This document shows positions 45,711 through 54,534 of a DNA stretch of 57,867 bases, piece by piece. This DNA comes from Poseidonocella sp. HB161398. Its GTDB lineage: Bacteria > Pseudomonadota > Alphaproteobacteria > Rhodobacterales > Rhodobacteraceae. How positions within the stretch are numbered: the first letter of the stretch is position 1; every line of letters starts with the position of its first letter. The notes beneath the pieces are model-generated. The model did not search any database and was not told the origin of the DNA. It worked only from the letters and a program-made list of their open reading frames with translations. The position numbers were made by a program, and so were the translations under genes. The stretch is taken from the NCBI RefSeq assembly GCF_005870025.1, contig NZ_VATA01000044.1, positions 1 through 57,867 of the forward strand, read 5' to 3'.

Positions 45711-46406
45711 TCAGGCGTGAAGGTAGCGGTCGCGGATCGCCGGATCGGCCATCAGCATGGCGCTGTCGCCGGTCCAGACGGTGCGGCCCTTCTCGATCAC
45801 CACATGGCGGTCGGCGAAGCGCGACAGCGCCTCGACATTCTTGTCGACCACCAGGATCGCCTCGCCCTCGGATTTCAGCTGCGCGAGGCAGGCCCAGATC
45901 TCCTCGCGGATCAGCGGCGCCAGCCCTTCGGTCGCCTCGTCGAGCACCAGGAGCCGCGGATTGGTCATCAGCGCGCGGCCCACGGCCAGCATCTGCTGCT
46001 CGCCGCCCGACAGCTCGTCGCCCATGTGGCGGCGGCGCTCGGCGAGGCGGGGGAAGAGCCCGTAGACGCGCGGCAGATCCCAGCGCGCGGCGCGGCCGCC
46101 GCGGGCGGTGGCGACGAGGTTCTCCTCCACCGTCAGGGTCGGGAAGATCTGGCGCCCCTCGGGCACCAGCCCCAGCCCGGCCCGGGCGATCCGGTGCGGC
46201 GGGGCGTTCGCCATCTCCTGCCCGCCGATCCGGACATGCCCGCCACGCGCGGGCAGCAGCCCGAAGAGCGTGCGGATCGTCGTCGTCTTGCCCATGCCGT
46301 TGCGTCCCAGGAGCGTCACCGCCTCGCCCTCGGCGACGGCGAGATCGACGCCGAACAGCACCTGCGCCGAGCCATAGCCGGCCTCCAGCCCCTCGATCGA
46401 CAGCAT
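45711..46406 (-). CDS. Liv-type ABC transporter ATPase, LivF-like
   Basis: 231-residue ATPase with Walker A GRNGMGKTTT, signature LSGGEQQML and Walker B LLVLDEATEGL, the LivF/UrtE pattern. Its start overlaps the livG stop as TGATG. One of two ATPases of the amino-acid/amide-type importer that runs to the binding protein at 50.2 kb. Confidence 0.93.
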   Translation of the reverse strand: MLSIEGLEAGYGSAQVLFGVDLAVAEGEAVTLLGRNGMGKTTTIRTLFGLLPARGGHVRIGGQEMANAPPHRIARAGLGLVPEGRQIFPTLTVEENLVATARGGRAARWDLPRVYGLFPRLAERRRHMGDELSGGEQQMLAVGRALMTNPRLLVLDEATEGLAPLIREEIWACLAQLKSEGEAILVVDKNVEALSRFADRHVVIEKGRTVWTGDSAMLMADPAIRDRYLHA

Positions 46407-47155
46407 CAGCCCGCCTCCTCGCCCAGATAGGCGGCGCGGACCTTCGGGTCCTGCCGGATCGCCTCCGGCGCGCCCGAGGCCAGGATGCGGCCATAGACCA
46501 GCACCGAGACCCGGTCGGCGAGGGCGAAGACCGCCTCCATGTCATGCTCGATCAGCAGCATGGTGATCCGCCCCTTCAGCCGGGCCAGCAGCGCGACCAG
46601 CACCTCGGCCTCCTGCGGGCCCGTTCCGGCCAGCGGCTCGTCGAGCAGCAGCAGCCGCGGCTCGCAGGCCAGCGCGACGGCCAGCTCGAGCTGGCGCTTC
46701 TCGCCATGGCTCATCGCGCCCGCGGGCCGGCCGGCGCGGCCGGCCATGCCAACCTCCTCGAGGCAGGCCATCGCCGCCTCGTTCAGCGCGCGCTCCGCCG
46801 CGACCGGGCGCCAGAAGCGGAAGGAGCTGCCCGAGCGGCCCTGCACCGCCAGCGCGACATTCTCCAGCGCGGTCATGGCGGGCATCAGCGTGGTGATCTG
46901 GAAGCTGCGCGCCAGCCCCAGCCGCAGCCTGGCCGGCATGTCGAGCCGGGTGACATCCCGCCCGCCGAAGCGGATGCTGCCCCGGTCCGGGGCGAGCTGG
47001 CCGGAGAGCTGGGCGATCAGCGTCGTCTTGCCCGCGCCGTTCGGCCCGATCACGGCATGCAGCTCGCCCGCCGCGACCTGCATCGACAGATCGTCGGTGA
47101 CGCTCAGCGCGCCATAGGCCTTGCAGAGCCCGCGGGCTTCGAGCAGCGCGGTCAT
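46406..47155 (-). CDS. Liv-type ABC transporter ATPase, LivG-like
   Basis: 249-residue ATPase with Walker A GPNGAGKTT, signature MSHGEKRQLELAVALA and Walker B LLLLDEPLAGTGPQE. The His-rather-than-Gly variation in the signature (SHGE) is normal for LivG/UrtD. Overlaps livM by 4 bases. Confidence 0.93.
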   Translation of the reverse strand: MTALLEARGLCKAYGALSVTDDLSMQVAAGELHAVIGPNGAGKTTLIAQLSGQLAPDRGSIRFGGRDVTRLDMPARLRLGLARSFQITTLMPAMTALENVALAVQGRSGSSFRFWRPVAAERALNEAAMACLEEVGMAGRAGRPAGAMSHGEKRQLELAVALACEPRLLLLDEPLAGTGPQEAEVLVALLARLKGRITMLLIEHDMEAVFALADRVSVLVYGRILASGAPEAIRQDPKVRAAYLGEEAG

Positions 47156-48120
47156 CGGCCCTCCTCCGGCAGCAGGCGGCGGATCAGCCCGGTCAGCCCG
47201 GCCGGCGACCAGAGCACGACGCCGAGCAGGATCAGCCCGAAGCCCAGCCGCCAGTGCTCGGACCAGCCGGCCAGCAGTTCCTCGAGCGCGACGGTCGCCA
47301 GCGCCCCGGCCATGGCGCCCGCAAGCGTGCCGATCCCGCCGAGCAGCAGCATGACGATCAGCTCGCCGGAGCGGGTCCAGGCCATGTAGGCCGGGGAGAC
47401 ATACTCGGTCTGGTTGGCCAGCAGCACGCCCGCGACCGAGCAGATCATGCCCGAGATCACATAGGCCGCCAGCCGGTAGCGGAACGGGCGGAAGCCGATC
47501 GCCTGCATCCGCAGCTCGCTTTCGCGCGTGCCGGCCAGCGCCCGGCCGAAGCGCGAGCCCGCCAGCCGGTGGAGCAGCCCGAAGGCCGTCGCCAGGCAGG
47601 CCAGCACGACGTAGAAGAAGACCGTGTCGTTCTCCAGCAGCGGCCGGCCGAAGACGGTGGAGCGCGCCGCCAGCGTGGTGCCGTCATCGCCGCCATAGGC
47701 GGAGAGCGAGACGAAGAAGAAATAGGCCATCTGCCCGAAAGCCAGCGTGATCATGATGAAGTAGATGCCGCGGGTCCGCAGCGAGATCGCCCCCGAGACC
47801 AGCGCGAAGAGGGCGGAGGCCGCCGCCCCGGCCGCGATCTGCACGAAGAGGTCGGTGATGCCGTGGCGCGCGCAGACCGCCACCGCATAGGCGCCGAGCC
47901 CCAGATAGGCGGCATGGCCGAAGCTGACCAGCGCGCCGAAGCCGAGGATCAGGTCCAGCGACAGCGCGGCGATGGCGAAGACTGCCATGCGGCTGGCCAC
48001 GACCGTCAGGAAGGGATCGCCCGCCAGCGCCGCGAGCGGCGGCACCAGCGCCATGAGCGCGATCAGCGCCAGCGCGGCCTTCGCGCGGCCGCTCATGCCG
48101 CGCTGCGCAGGGCGGCTCAT
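47152..48120 (-). CDS. Liv-type ABC transporter permease, LivM-like
   Basis: 322-residue membrane permease. Family segments FGALVSFGHAAYLGLGAYAVA and the coupling loop ALAGTRESELRMQAIGFRPFRYRL are visible. About nine to ten hydrophobic segments. Coupled to livH by an ATGA-type overlap. Confidence 0.92.
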   Translation of the reverse strand: MSRPAQRGMSGRAKAALALIALMALVPPLAALAGDPFLTVVASRMAVFAIAALSLDLILGFGALVSFGHAAYLGLGAYAVAVCARHGITDLFVQIAAGAAASALFALVSGAISLRTRGIYFIMITLAFGQMAYFFFVSLSAYGGDDGTTLAARSTVFGRPLLENDTVFFYVVLACLATAFGLLHRLAGSRFGRALAGTRESELRMQAIGFRPFRYRLAAYVISGMICSVAGVLLANQTEYVSPAYMAWTRSGELIVMLLLGGIGTLAGAMAGALATVALEELLAGWSEHWRLGFGLILLGVVLWSPAGLTGLIRRLLPEEGR

Positions 48121-49037
48121 CGCGTGCTCCTCCCGAAGAGGCCGTTCGGCCGCCAGGACAGGATTGCCGCCATCAGGAGGTAGATCAGCATCGGCGCTAG
48201 CACGCGGCCCGCCTGGGCGGCGGCGGCCGGGTCCATCACCATCTTCAGCCAGATCGGCCCGAAGATGCGCCCCACCGTGTCGGTGATCCCGACGAGCAGC
48301 GCGCCGGCGAAGGCGCCCTTCACCGAGCCGACCCCGCCGATCACGATGACGACGAAGGTCAGGATCAGGATCTGGTCGCCCATGCCGGGATCGACCGACA
48401 GCACCGGCGAGACCAGCGCCCCGGCAAAGCCTGCCAGCATCGCGCCGAGCGCGAAGACCAGCATGAAGAACTTCGAGATGTCGGTGCCGAGCGCCGCCAC
48501 CATGGGCCGGTTCGAGGCGCCCGCGCGCAGCAGCATGCCGACGCGCGTGCGGGTGATCATCGCCCAGAGCCCGAGCGCCGTCGCCAGCCCCGCCACGATG
48601 ATCGCGATGCGGTAGACCGGATAGCGCAGCGGCCCGGCCAGCGGCACGGAGCCTGACAGGAGCTCGGGCATGGCGACATTCAGCGGCGCCGAGCCCCAGA
48701 GGATCTTCACGCCTTCGGAGAGGATCATCATCAGCGCGAAGGTCGCCAGCACCTGGTCGAGATGCGGCCGGTCATAGAGCCTTCGGAAGACCAGCCATTC
48801 CAGCACCAGCCCGACGACCAGCGTCGCGCCGAGCGCCAGCGCGAGCCCCAGCCAGAAGCTGCCCGTGGAGAGCGCGAACATCGCCATCAGGTAGGCGCCC
48901 AGCATGTAGAGCACGCCATGGGCGAGGTTGATGAAATCCATGATCCCGAAGACCAGCGTCAGCCCGGCGGCGACGAGGAACAGCAGGATGCCGAATTGCG
49001 CCCCGTTGAGGAGCTGGAGGAGGAAGAGATTGGCCAT
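48117..49037 (-). CDS. Liv-type ABC transporter permease, LivH-like
   Basis: 306-residue permease with the opening LLQLLNGAQFGILLFLVAAG and FGIMDFINLAHGVLYMLGAY, the LivH signature, and the coupling loop with RAGASNRPMVAALGTDI. About eight hydrophobic segments. It starts 39 bases after the binding-protein gene. Confidence 0.92.
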   Translation of the reverse strand: MANLFLLQLLNGAQFGILLFLVAAGLTLVFGIMDFINLAHGVLYMLGAYLMAMFALSTGSFWLGLALALGATLVVGLVLEWLVFRRLYDRPHLDQVLATFALMMILSEGVKILWGSAPLNVAMPELLSGSVPLAGPLRYPVYRIAIIVAGLATALGLWAMITRTRVGMLLRAGASNRPMVAALGTDISKFFMLVFALGAMLAGFAGALVSPVLSVDPGMGDQILILTFVVIVIGGVGSVKGAFAGALLVGITDTVGRIFGPIWLKMVMDPAAAAQAGRVLAPMLIYLLMAAILSWRPNGLFGRSTR

Positions 49038-49076
49038 GGCTGAAGCGGGCGGGCCGGTCGGGGCCCGCCCCCGGGA

Positions 49077-50237
49077 TCACTCGGCGGCGCAGGCGCCGGC
49101 ATAGGCATCGACATAGTCGGCCACGACCAGCTCCTTCGCGGAGGTGGCATAGGCGCCGTCCTCGCGCTGGACCACCTCGGTCAGGTAGAAGTCCTGCACC
49201 GGGAACTGGTTCTGGCCGAAGGCGAACTTGCCGCGCACGGTCGGGAAGTCGACGGTCTTCAGCGCGTCGCGCAGGGCGTCGCGGTCCTCCGTTCCGGCCT
49301 CGGCGATGGCGGCATCCATCAGCATCACCGCGTCATAGGCATAGGCGGCGTAGCTGGCCGGCACCCGGCCGTATTCGGCGACGAAGGCCTCGACGAATTC
49401 GGCATTGCCCGGCGCGTCCAGATCCGGCGCCCAGGAGCCCGAGGAGAACATCCCCAGCGCCGCGTCCTGCATGGCCGGCAGCGTGGTCTCGTCGGTGGTG
49501 AAGCTCGACATCATCGGAATGCCCGAAAGCCCGGCCTGTGCGTACTGCTTGACGAAATTCACCCCCATGCCGCCGGGCAGGAAGGCATAGACCGCATCCG
49601 GCTGGAAGGCGGCGATCTGCGCCAGTTCCGCGGAATAGTCGAGCTGGCCGAGCTGGGTCAGCAGCTCGGTCGTGACGGTGCCCTCGTAGGTGCGCTTGAA
49701 CCCGCCCAGATGGTCCATCCCGGCCTGGTAGTTCGGCGCGATCAGCACGACCGAGCCGTAGCCCGCGGAATTGGCGTATTCGCCCATCACCTGGTCGGGC
49801 TGGTCGTTCTGGTAGGAGACGACGAAGATGTCGGGGTTGCAGCCCTCGCCGGCGAAGACCGATGGGCCGGCATTGGGCGACATCAGGAAGGCGCCGCCCT
49901 CGGTCACCGGCCCGGCGATCGCGGCCATCACGTTGGAGAAGATCGGGCCGATCACGAACGCCGCGCCGTCGCTTTCCACCAGGCGGCGGGCCTTCTGCGC
50001 GGCGATGTCGGGCTTGCCCTCGGCATCGGCGATGATGAATTCCGCCTCCTGCCCGCCGAGCGTGCCGCCCAGCGTCTTCAGTGCCAGCAGCGCGCCGTCG
50101 CGGGCATGCTCGCCCAGCACGGCGGGCGGGCCCGAAAGCGTCATCAGCACCCCGACCTTGACCGGTTCGGCCAGGGCGGAGAGGGGCGCGAGGGCGGTCG
50201 CCCCGAGCGCGAGGGCGGTCATCGTCGATTTCATCAT
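49077..50237 (-). CDS. Liv-type periplasmic binding protein
   Basis: 386-residue type I periplasmic binding protein (leucine/amide/urea-like). The Sec signal MMKSTMTALALGATALAPLS has a cleavage after ALA near residue 23; the mature protein starts EPVKVGVLMTLSGPPAVLGE. The ligand is not obvious. Because a nitrilase-family hydrolase gene is divergent from it, an amide or related nitrogen compound is a reasonable candidate. First gene of the five-gene importer operon. Confidence 0.9.
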   Translation of the reverse strand: MMKSTMTALALGATALAPLSALAEPVKVGVLMTLSGPPAVLGEHARDGALLALKTLGGTLGGQEAEFIIADAEGKPDIAAQKARRLVESDGAAFVIGPIFSNVMAAIAGPVTEGGAFLMSPNAGPSVFAGEGCNPDIFVVSYQNDQPDQVMGEYANSAGYGSVVLIAPNYQAGMDHLGGFKRTYEGTVTTELLTQLGQLDYSAELAQIAAFQPDAVYAFLPGGMGVNFVKQYAQAGLSGIPMMSSFTTDETTLPAMQDAALGMFSSGSWAPDLDAPGNAEFVEAFVAEYGRVPASYAAYAYDAVMLMDAAIAEAGTEDRDALRDALKTVDFPTVRGKFAFGQNQFPVQDFYLTEVVQREDGAYATSAKELVVADYVDAYAGACAAE

Positions 50238-50396
50238 GTCTTTTCCCCGTCGGTCGATCTGCCGGGCGTCTTGCGGCCCGTCTCATCTGCATTTGTCGCG
50301 TGGCGCGGCCGGAATGGCGAGGTGCCAACCGGCCGCAGGGCGGCAGCTTCGCAAGGCCGCGCTTCCCCCGCGGTGCCGGGCGCGCTAGGCAGGGGC

Positions 50397-51176
50397 ATGA
50401 AACTCGCGCTTCTCCAGATCTCCGCCGCGACGGCCTCCGCCGAGGAGCGGCTCGACGCGGTCGAGGCCGCGCTGGCCGCTGCCGCCGCGCAGGAGGCCGC
50501 GCTCCTCCTCGTGCCGGAGCTGCTGCTGCCCGGCTACAACTGTCCCGACCTGCATGCCACCCTGGCCGAGCCCGCGGGCGGGCCCTGGCAGCTGGCGCTG
50601 GCGGAGATGGCGCGCGTCCACGGGGTCGGGCTGGCCTATGGCTGGGCCGAGCGGGCCGAGGGCGCCGTCTGGAATGCCGCGACGGTCCTGGGGCCGGAGG
50701 GGGTGCAGCTGGCGCATTACCGCAAGATCCAGCTTTTCGGCGAGATGGAGCGCGCGAGCTTCCGCGCCGGGACCGGGGCGCCGCCGGTCTTCGAGATCGC
50801 CGGGCGCCGCTGCGGGCTCCTGATCTGCTACGACATCGAGTTTCCCGAACATGCCCGCGGGCTGGCGCGGCGCGGGGCGGAGGCGATCCTGGTGCCGACC
50901 GCCAATCCGGCGGGGTTCGAGCATGTCCAGCGGCTCCTCGTTCCGGCGCGGGCCTGCGAGAACGGCATTTTCGTGGCCTATGCGAATTACTGCGGCACGG
51001 ATCGCGGGCTGGATTTCGGCGGCGGCTCGGTGATTGCCGGGCCGGATGGCGCGGCGCTGGCCGCGGCCGGGACGGGCCCCGCGCTGATCGTCGCCGAGCT
51101 GCCGGAGCTCTCGGCCTATCCGGCGGAGGCGGTCTCCGCCCAGCTCGCCGATCTGCGCCTGCCCGGGGACGGCTGA
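50397..51176 (+). CDS. Nitrilase-superfamily carbon-nitrogen hydrolase
   Basis: 259-residue cytoplasmic amidohydrolase. The catalytic triad is Glu41 (VPELLLPGY), Lys110 (HYRKIQLFGE) and Cys144 (LLICYDIEFPE), all present. The length and the GYNCPD and FRAGTG segments fit the small amidase branch rather than true nitrilases or ureidopropionases. It is divergent from the Liv-type operon with a 159-bp gap, so it may hydrolyse the imported amide. The start ATG 50397 follows AGGGG. Stands alone; a structured repeat region follows. Confidence 0.9.
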   Translation: MKLALLQISAATASAEERLDAVEAALAAAAAQEAALLLVPELLLPGYNCPDLHATLAEPAGGPWQLALAEMARVHGVGLAYGWAERAEGAVWNAATVLGPEGVQLAHYRKIQLFGEMERASFRAGTGAPPVFEIAGRRCGLLICYDIEFPEHARGLARRGAEAILVPTANPAGFEHVQRLLVPARACENGIFVAYANYCGTDRGLDFGGGSVIAGPDGAALAAAGTGPALIVAELPELSAYPAEAVSAQLADLRLPGDG

Positions 51177-51496
51177 CGCGTCTGGCCCTCTGCGGGCGCG
51201 CCATTGAGATGTCCCCCGGGTGTTCCGGTCCGGGCGGCGGGCTCTGGCAGGCGGATGACGGGTCGGGTCGCGCCGGGAAGCGCTCGGACCGGTCCGGCAG
51301 CCAGCCGGGAGGGGGCCTTTGCGATGCGAGCTGGTCGGGTCAGGTCCTCCCGGTCCGGGCCGCCGCATCCTGAACGCCGCGTCTTGCGGCCGGACCTGTC
51401 CGACCATCGCTGCAAGTGGAGGATTACCCGGACCGGCGGCACCGGCTGCCAGCCGGAAGAGCCCGTGCGGTGGCCGTTGGTTCAAGTGACGACGCT
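51177..51496. other. Gap without a credible gene
   Basis: No convincing gene or RNA is seen. The sequence is extremely GC-rich with short dyads such as CCGGCTGCCAGCCGG near 51442-51456. It may contain a very diverged further copy of the repeat that starts at about 51497. Confidence 0.5.
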
Positions 51497-52110
51497 CGAC
51501 CGGGGACGGGACATCCCGAAATGCGTACCGCGGAGCAGGACCGGCCCGGCGCGCGACACGGGGCATCCGCCGCCCTCGGTTGGCAGGCTCGCTGCCGGAA
51601 CGGCAGGCGCCGCGCCATGGGTCGGCAGATGCCGATGGGCGAGACCTCCCGAGGGGCAGGCGCGCGGCGCGTCGACCGCGGCGCCGCTCGTTCGGAGAAA
51701 TGGTGCCCAGTCGGGGTCGGGAGATCCTGAAACATATGTCGGGAGCAGGCCGGCGCGGGGGGCGGGGCATCTGCCGCCTTCGGTTGGCAGGCTCCCTGCC
51801 GGAACGTCAGGCGCCGCGCCATAGGTCGGCAGATGCCGATGGGCGAGACCTCCCGAGGGGCAAGCGCGCGGCGCGTCGACGGCGGCGCGGCGCGGCTCGT
51901 TCGGAGAAATGGTGCCCAGTCGGGGTCGGGAGATCCTGAAACATATGTCGGGAGCAGGCCGGCGCGCGGGGCGGGGCATCTGCCGCCCTCGGTTGCAAGG
52001 CTCTTCGCCGGGACGGCAGCCTTGCGTCATCGGCCAGGCATCTGCCGATGGGCGGGAGCTCTGGCGGCGCGGGCGCGCGGCGCGGCGGCGAAGGACGAAG
52101 GACCCGTCCG
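51497..52110. repeat. Three tandem ~205-210 bp repeats with nested hairpins
   Basis: Three head-to-tail units, about 51497-51706, 51707-51915 and 51916-52110. Marker words recur 204-210 bp apart: GAGCAGG at 51533 and 51743; TTCGGAGAAATGGTGCCCAG at 51691 and 51900; GGCATCTGCCG at 51766 and 51975 (51562 with one change). In unit 2 GGCATCTGCCG (51766-51776) is an exact inverted match to CGGCAGATGCC (51827-51837). Inside unit 1 CTGCCG (51592-51597) pairs with CGGCAG (51601-51606), flanked by TGGC/GCCA, giving a nested stem. In unit 3 this part is rearranged: a new stem GCAAGGCT (51995-52002) with AGCCTTGC (52018-52025), and the outer arm is repeated directly. Open frames through the repeat are artefacts of low stop frequency. 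Could be a structured RNA, a palindromic mobile repeat or a protein-binding array. Confidence 0.8.
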
Positions 52111-52128
52111 GCGCAGATGCCGGAGAGC

Positions 52129-52163
52129 GGGCAGCCAGTCCGCCCGCGGACGGGGCGCTGCCC
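52129..52163. repeat. Nested hairpin between repeats and peptidase gene
   Basis: GGGCAGC (52129-52135) pairs with GCTGCCC (52157-52163), and inside it GTCCG (52138-52142) with CGGAC (52147-52151). Part of the same structured, gene-free stretch. Confidence 0.55.
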
Positions 52164-52201
52164 TCCGGCGGCGGCCCGGCCGTTCCGGCGGACCGGGCAT
52201 C

Positions 52202-52235
52202 GCCCCGCCCGCCGGAGAGACCGGGCGGGCGGGGC
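52202..52235 (-). terminator. Strong hairpin at the end of the peptidase operon
   Basis: Perfect 12-bp GC stem (52202-52213 GCCCCGCCCGCC, 52224-52235 GGCGGGCGGGGC, 10-base loop), 6 bases beyond the stop of the minus-strand M20 gene. No T run, but position and strength suggest it ends the Dpp/MlrC operon. Confidence 0.6.
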
Positions 52236-52240
52236 AGGGA

Positions 52241-53377
52241 TCAGGCGAGGGTCGTCAGCATCCCGGCCATGATCCGGGTGCGGGGGACGATGAAATCCTC
52301 GTCGATATGCTCGGTCAGCGTGTGCAGCCCGTCGCCCTTGACGCCGAGCGAGCAGAGCGAGGGGATGCCGAGCGCGCCGGTGAAATTCGCGTCCGAGCCG
52401 CCGCCCTGGCTGCGATGGGGCATGTCGAGGCCCAGCTCGGCGGACAGGGCCTTTGCCTGCTCGTAGAGGAACATGGTCCCGGACTGCCCCGGCTCCCACA
52501 CGGGGCGGGTGACGCCGCGGGTGACGGTGAAGCGCACGCCGTTGCGCTCGCCGGTCAGGGCCAGCATCCGCTCGATCCCGGCATCCAGGTCGGCCTGCTC
52601 CTTGGCCATGGACAGGCATTCCGCCGAGGCGAAGGAGGGCACGCAGTTCACCCATTGCCCCGAGGCGATGTTGTTGCACGAGAAGGTGCAGTCCTCGGTC
52701 GTCATCTCCTCGATCTCGATGATCCGCTTGGCCAGCTCGCGCACCGCCGAGATGCCGCCCTTGACGTTGGCCCCGGCATGCGAGGGCTTGCCCTCGGCCG
52801 CCAGGTTGAACCGCGCGATCGCGTAGCGCCCGGTGCAGACGCCGTTATCGGGATGGGCGGGCTCGGGGCAGAGCACGTATTTGGCGCGCTTCGCCTCGGT
52901 CTCGATCAGCATCCGCGTGGCGGGGGTGCCGATCTCCTCGTCGGGGGTGAAGAGCGCGACGATCGGCAGGGGCGTCTCGATCCCGGCCTCCTGGATCTTG
53001 CGGATCGCCTCCAGCGTGATGAAGTTGCCGCCCTTCATGTCCTGGATGCCCGGCCCGTAGACCTTGCCGCCCTCGCGGCGGAACGGGTTCTTGGCCAGCG
53101 TGCCGACCGGGTGGACGGTGTCGAGATGGCCGGTGATCATGATCCCCGGCTCGCCCATCTTCGGATGCGGGAAGCGCGCGCGGACCGAGCCGCCGAGCCC
53201 CATGATGCCGGGGATGCGTTCCACAGTGGCGCCGAGCTCGGCGCATTTCATCTCCGCCAGATCCATCATCCGGTCGACGGCGGCGCCGTCCCAGGTCGGG
53301 CTTTCGCACTCGATCCAGGGCTTCATGCCGGCGATGATCTCGTCGGTGTCGAAGGCGAGGTCCTTCCAGATGGTCAT
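52241..53377 (-). CDS. M20-family metallopeptidase (CPG2/ArgE-like)
   Basis: 378-residue zinc peptidase of the M20 group resembling glutamate carboxypeptidase. Metal and catalytic segments in order: ITGHLDTVHP (His, Asp), GPGIQDMKGG (bridging Asp), FTPDEEIGTP (catalytic Glu and ligand Glu), LCPEPAH, and the last His-equivalent region in HRSQGGGSDANFTGALGIP. The usual dimerisation domain sits in the middle. The start ATG 53377 overlaps the stop of the upstream amidohydrolase gene (ATGA). Last gene of the operon with a Dpp-type importer, so it likely trims an imported peptide or N-acyl amino acid. Confidence 0.9.
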   Translation of the reverse strand: MTIWKDLAFDTDEIIAGMKPWIECESPTWDGAAVDRMMDLAEMKCAELGATVERIPGIMGLGGSVRARFPHPKMGEPGIMITGHLDTVHPVGTLAKNPFRREGGKVYGPGIQDMKGGNFITLEAIRKIQEAGIETPLPIVALFTPDEEIGTPATRMLIETEAKRAKYVLCPEPAHPDNGVCTGRYAIARFNLAAEGKPSHAGANVKGGISAVRELAKRIIEIEEMTTEDCTFSCNNIASGQWVNCVPSFASAECLSMAKEQADLDAGIERMLALTGERNGVRFTVTRGVTRPVWEPGQSGTMFLYEQAKALSAELGLDMPHRSQGGGSDANFTGALGIPSLCSLGVKGDGLHTLTEHIDEDFIVPRTRIMAGMLTTLA

Positions 53378-54534
53378 GCCGCGGCTCCGCGCTGGGTCAC
53401 CAGGTTGGCGTAGATCGAGGCGCCGACCGGCAGGATCGCGTCGTCGAGGGTGAAGCCCGGATTGTGCACCGGCACGCCGCCGGAATGGCCGACGGTGCAA
53501 TAGGCGCCCGGCACCACGCGCAGCATGTCGGCGAAATCCTCGGAGCCCATGACCAGCTCGGTCGTCAGGCCGGATTTCTCCGCGCCCACGACCGGCGAGG
53601 AGGCGGCGAGCACCGCTTCGGACAGGCTGTCGTCATTGACCAGAACGTCGAAGACATTGCGGATGTCGACCTCGATCTCGCAGTCATGCGCCAGCGCCAC
53701 GCCCGCGCAGATCGCCCGCATCCGCGCCGAGATCAGCTCGCCCACGGCGGTGTCGAAGAAGCGGATCGTGCCGCCGAGCTCGGCAGTGTTCGGCACGACG
53801 TTATAGGCGTCGCCCGCGTGGATCTTGGTTACCGAGACCACGGCCGGGCTCGTCGGGGACACATTGCGCGAGACGATCGACTGCAGCTGCTGGACCAGCG
53901 CGGTGGCGATCACCACCGGGTCCTTGGAATCCTCGGGGCGGGCGCCGTGGCTGCCGCGGCCGGTGATCTTGATGTCGAAGAAGTCCGAGCCCGCCATCGC
54001 CGCGCCCTTCTTCACCCGGACATTGTCCGGCGTGTCGTAGGGGGCGTTGTGCATGCCGTAGATCTCGTCGCAGGGGAACTGCTCGAAGAGCCCGTCGGCC
54101 AGCATAGCGCGCGCGCCGCCCAGCCCTTCTTCGGCCGGCTGGAAGATGAAGACGGCGGTGCCGGCGAAATCGGGGTTCGCGGCGAGGTAGCGCGCCGCGC
54201 CGAGCAGCATCGTGGTGTGGCCGTCATGGCCGCAGGCATGCATCACGCCGGGGGTCTTCGAGGCCCAGGGCAGGTTGGTTTCCTCGTGGATCGGCAGCGC
54301 GTCCATGTCGGCGCGCAGCCCGATCGTCCTGCCGGGCTTCGCGCCCTTCAGCACGCCGACCACGCCGGTCCTGCCCAGGCCGGTCGTGACCTCGATGCCC
54401 CAGCTCGTCAGCTTCTCGGCGACGATGGCGGAGGTGCGGACCTCCTCGAAGCCGAGCTCGGGGTGCTCGTGGATATCGCGGCGGATCGCGGTCAGCTCGT
54501 CGGCAAAGGCGGCGATTTCCTCAATGACCGGCAT
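53374..54534 (-). CDS. M20-family amidohydrolase (hippurate hydrolase-like)
   Basis: 386-residue amidohydrolase of the M20D group (hippurate/IAA-amino acid hydrolases). Diagnostic segments: IRRDIHEHPELGFEE, LRADMDALPI, MHACGHDGHTTML, FQPAEEGLGGARAM, YGMHNAP and MGSEDFADML, which give the di-metal site with the expected Cys and His. Cytoplasmic. It overlaps MlrC and the M20 peptidase gene. It probably removes an N-acyl group from, or opens, the imported compound. Confidence 0.92.
   Translation of the reverse strand: MPVIEEIAAFADELTAIRRDIHEHPELGFEEVRTSAIVAEKLTSWGIEVTTGLGRTGVVGVLKGAKPGRTIGLRADMDALPIHEETNLPWASKTPGVMHACGHDGHTTMLLGAARYLAANPDFAGTAVFIFQPAEEGLGGARAMLADGLFEQFPCDEIYGMHNAPYDTPDNVRVKKGAAMAGSDFFDIKITGRGSHGARPEDSKDPVVIATALVQQLQSIVSRNVSPTSPAVVSVTKIHAGDAYNVVPNTAELGGTIRFFDTAVGELISARMRAICAGVALAHDCEIEVDIRNVFDVLVNDDSLSEAVLAASSPVVGAEKSGLTTELVMGSEDFADMLRVVPGAYCTVGHSGGVPVHNPGFTLDDAILPVGASIYANLVTQRGAAA

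Noticed and set aside
51482-52030. Repetitive open frames on both strands of the 51.5-52.1 kb repeats as a repeat protein
   Set aside because: Several frames are open at once because the period is near a multiple of three and stops are rare; no ribosome site, and the codon pattern is not that of the neighbouring genes.
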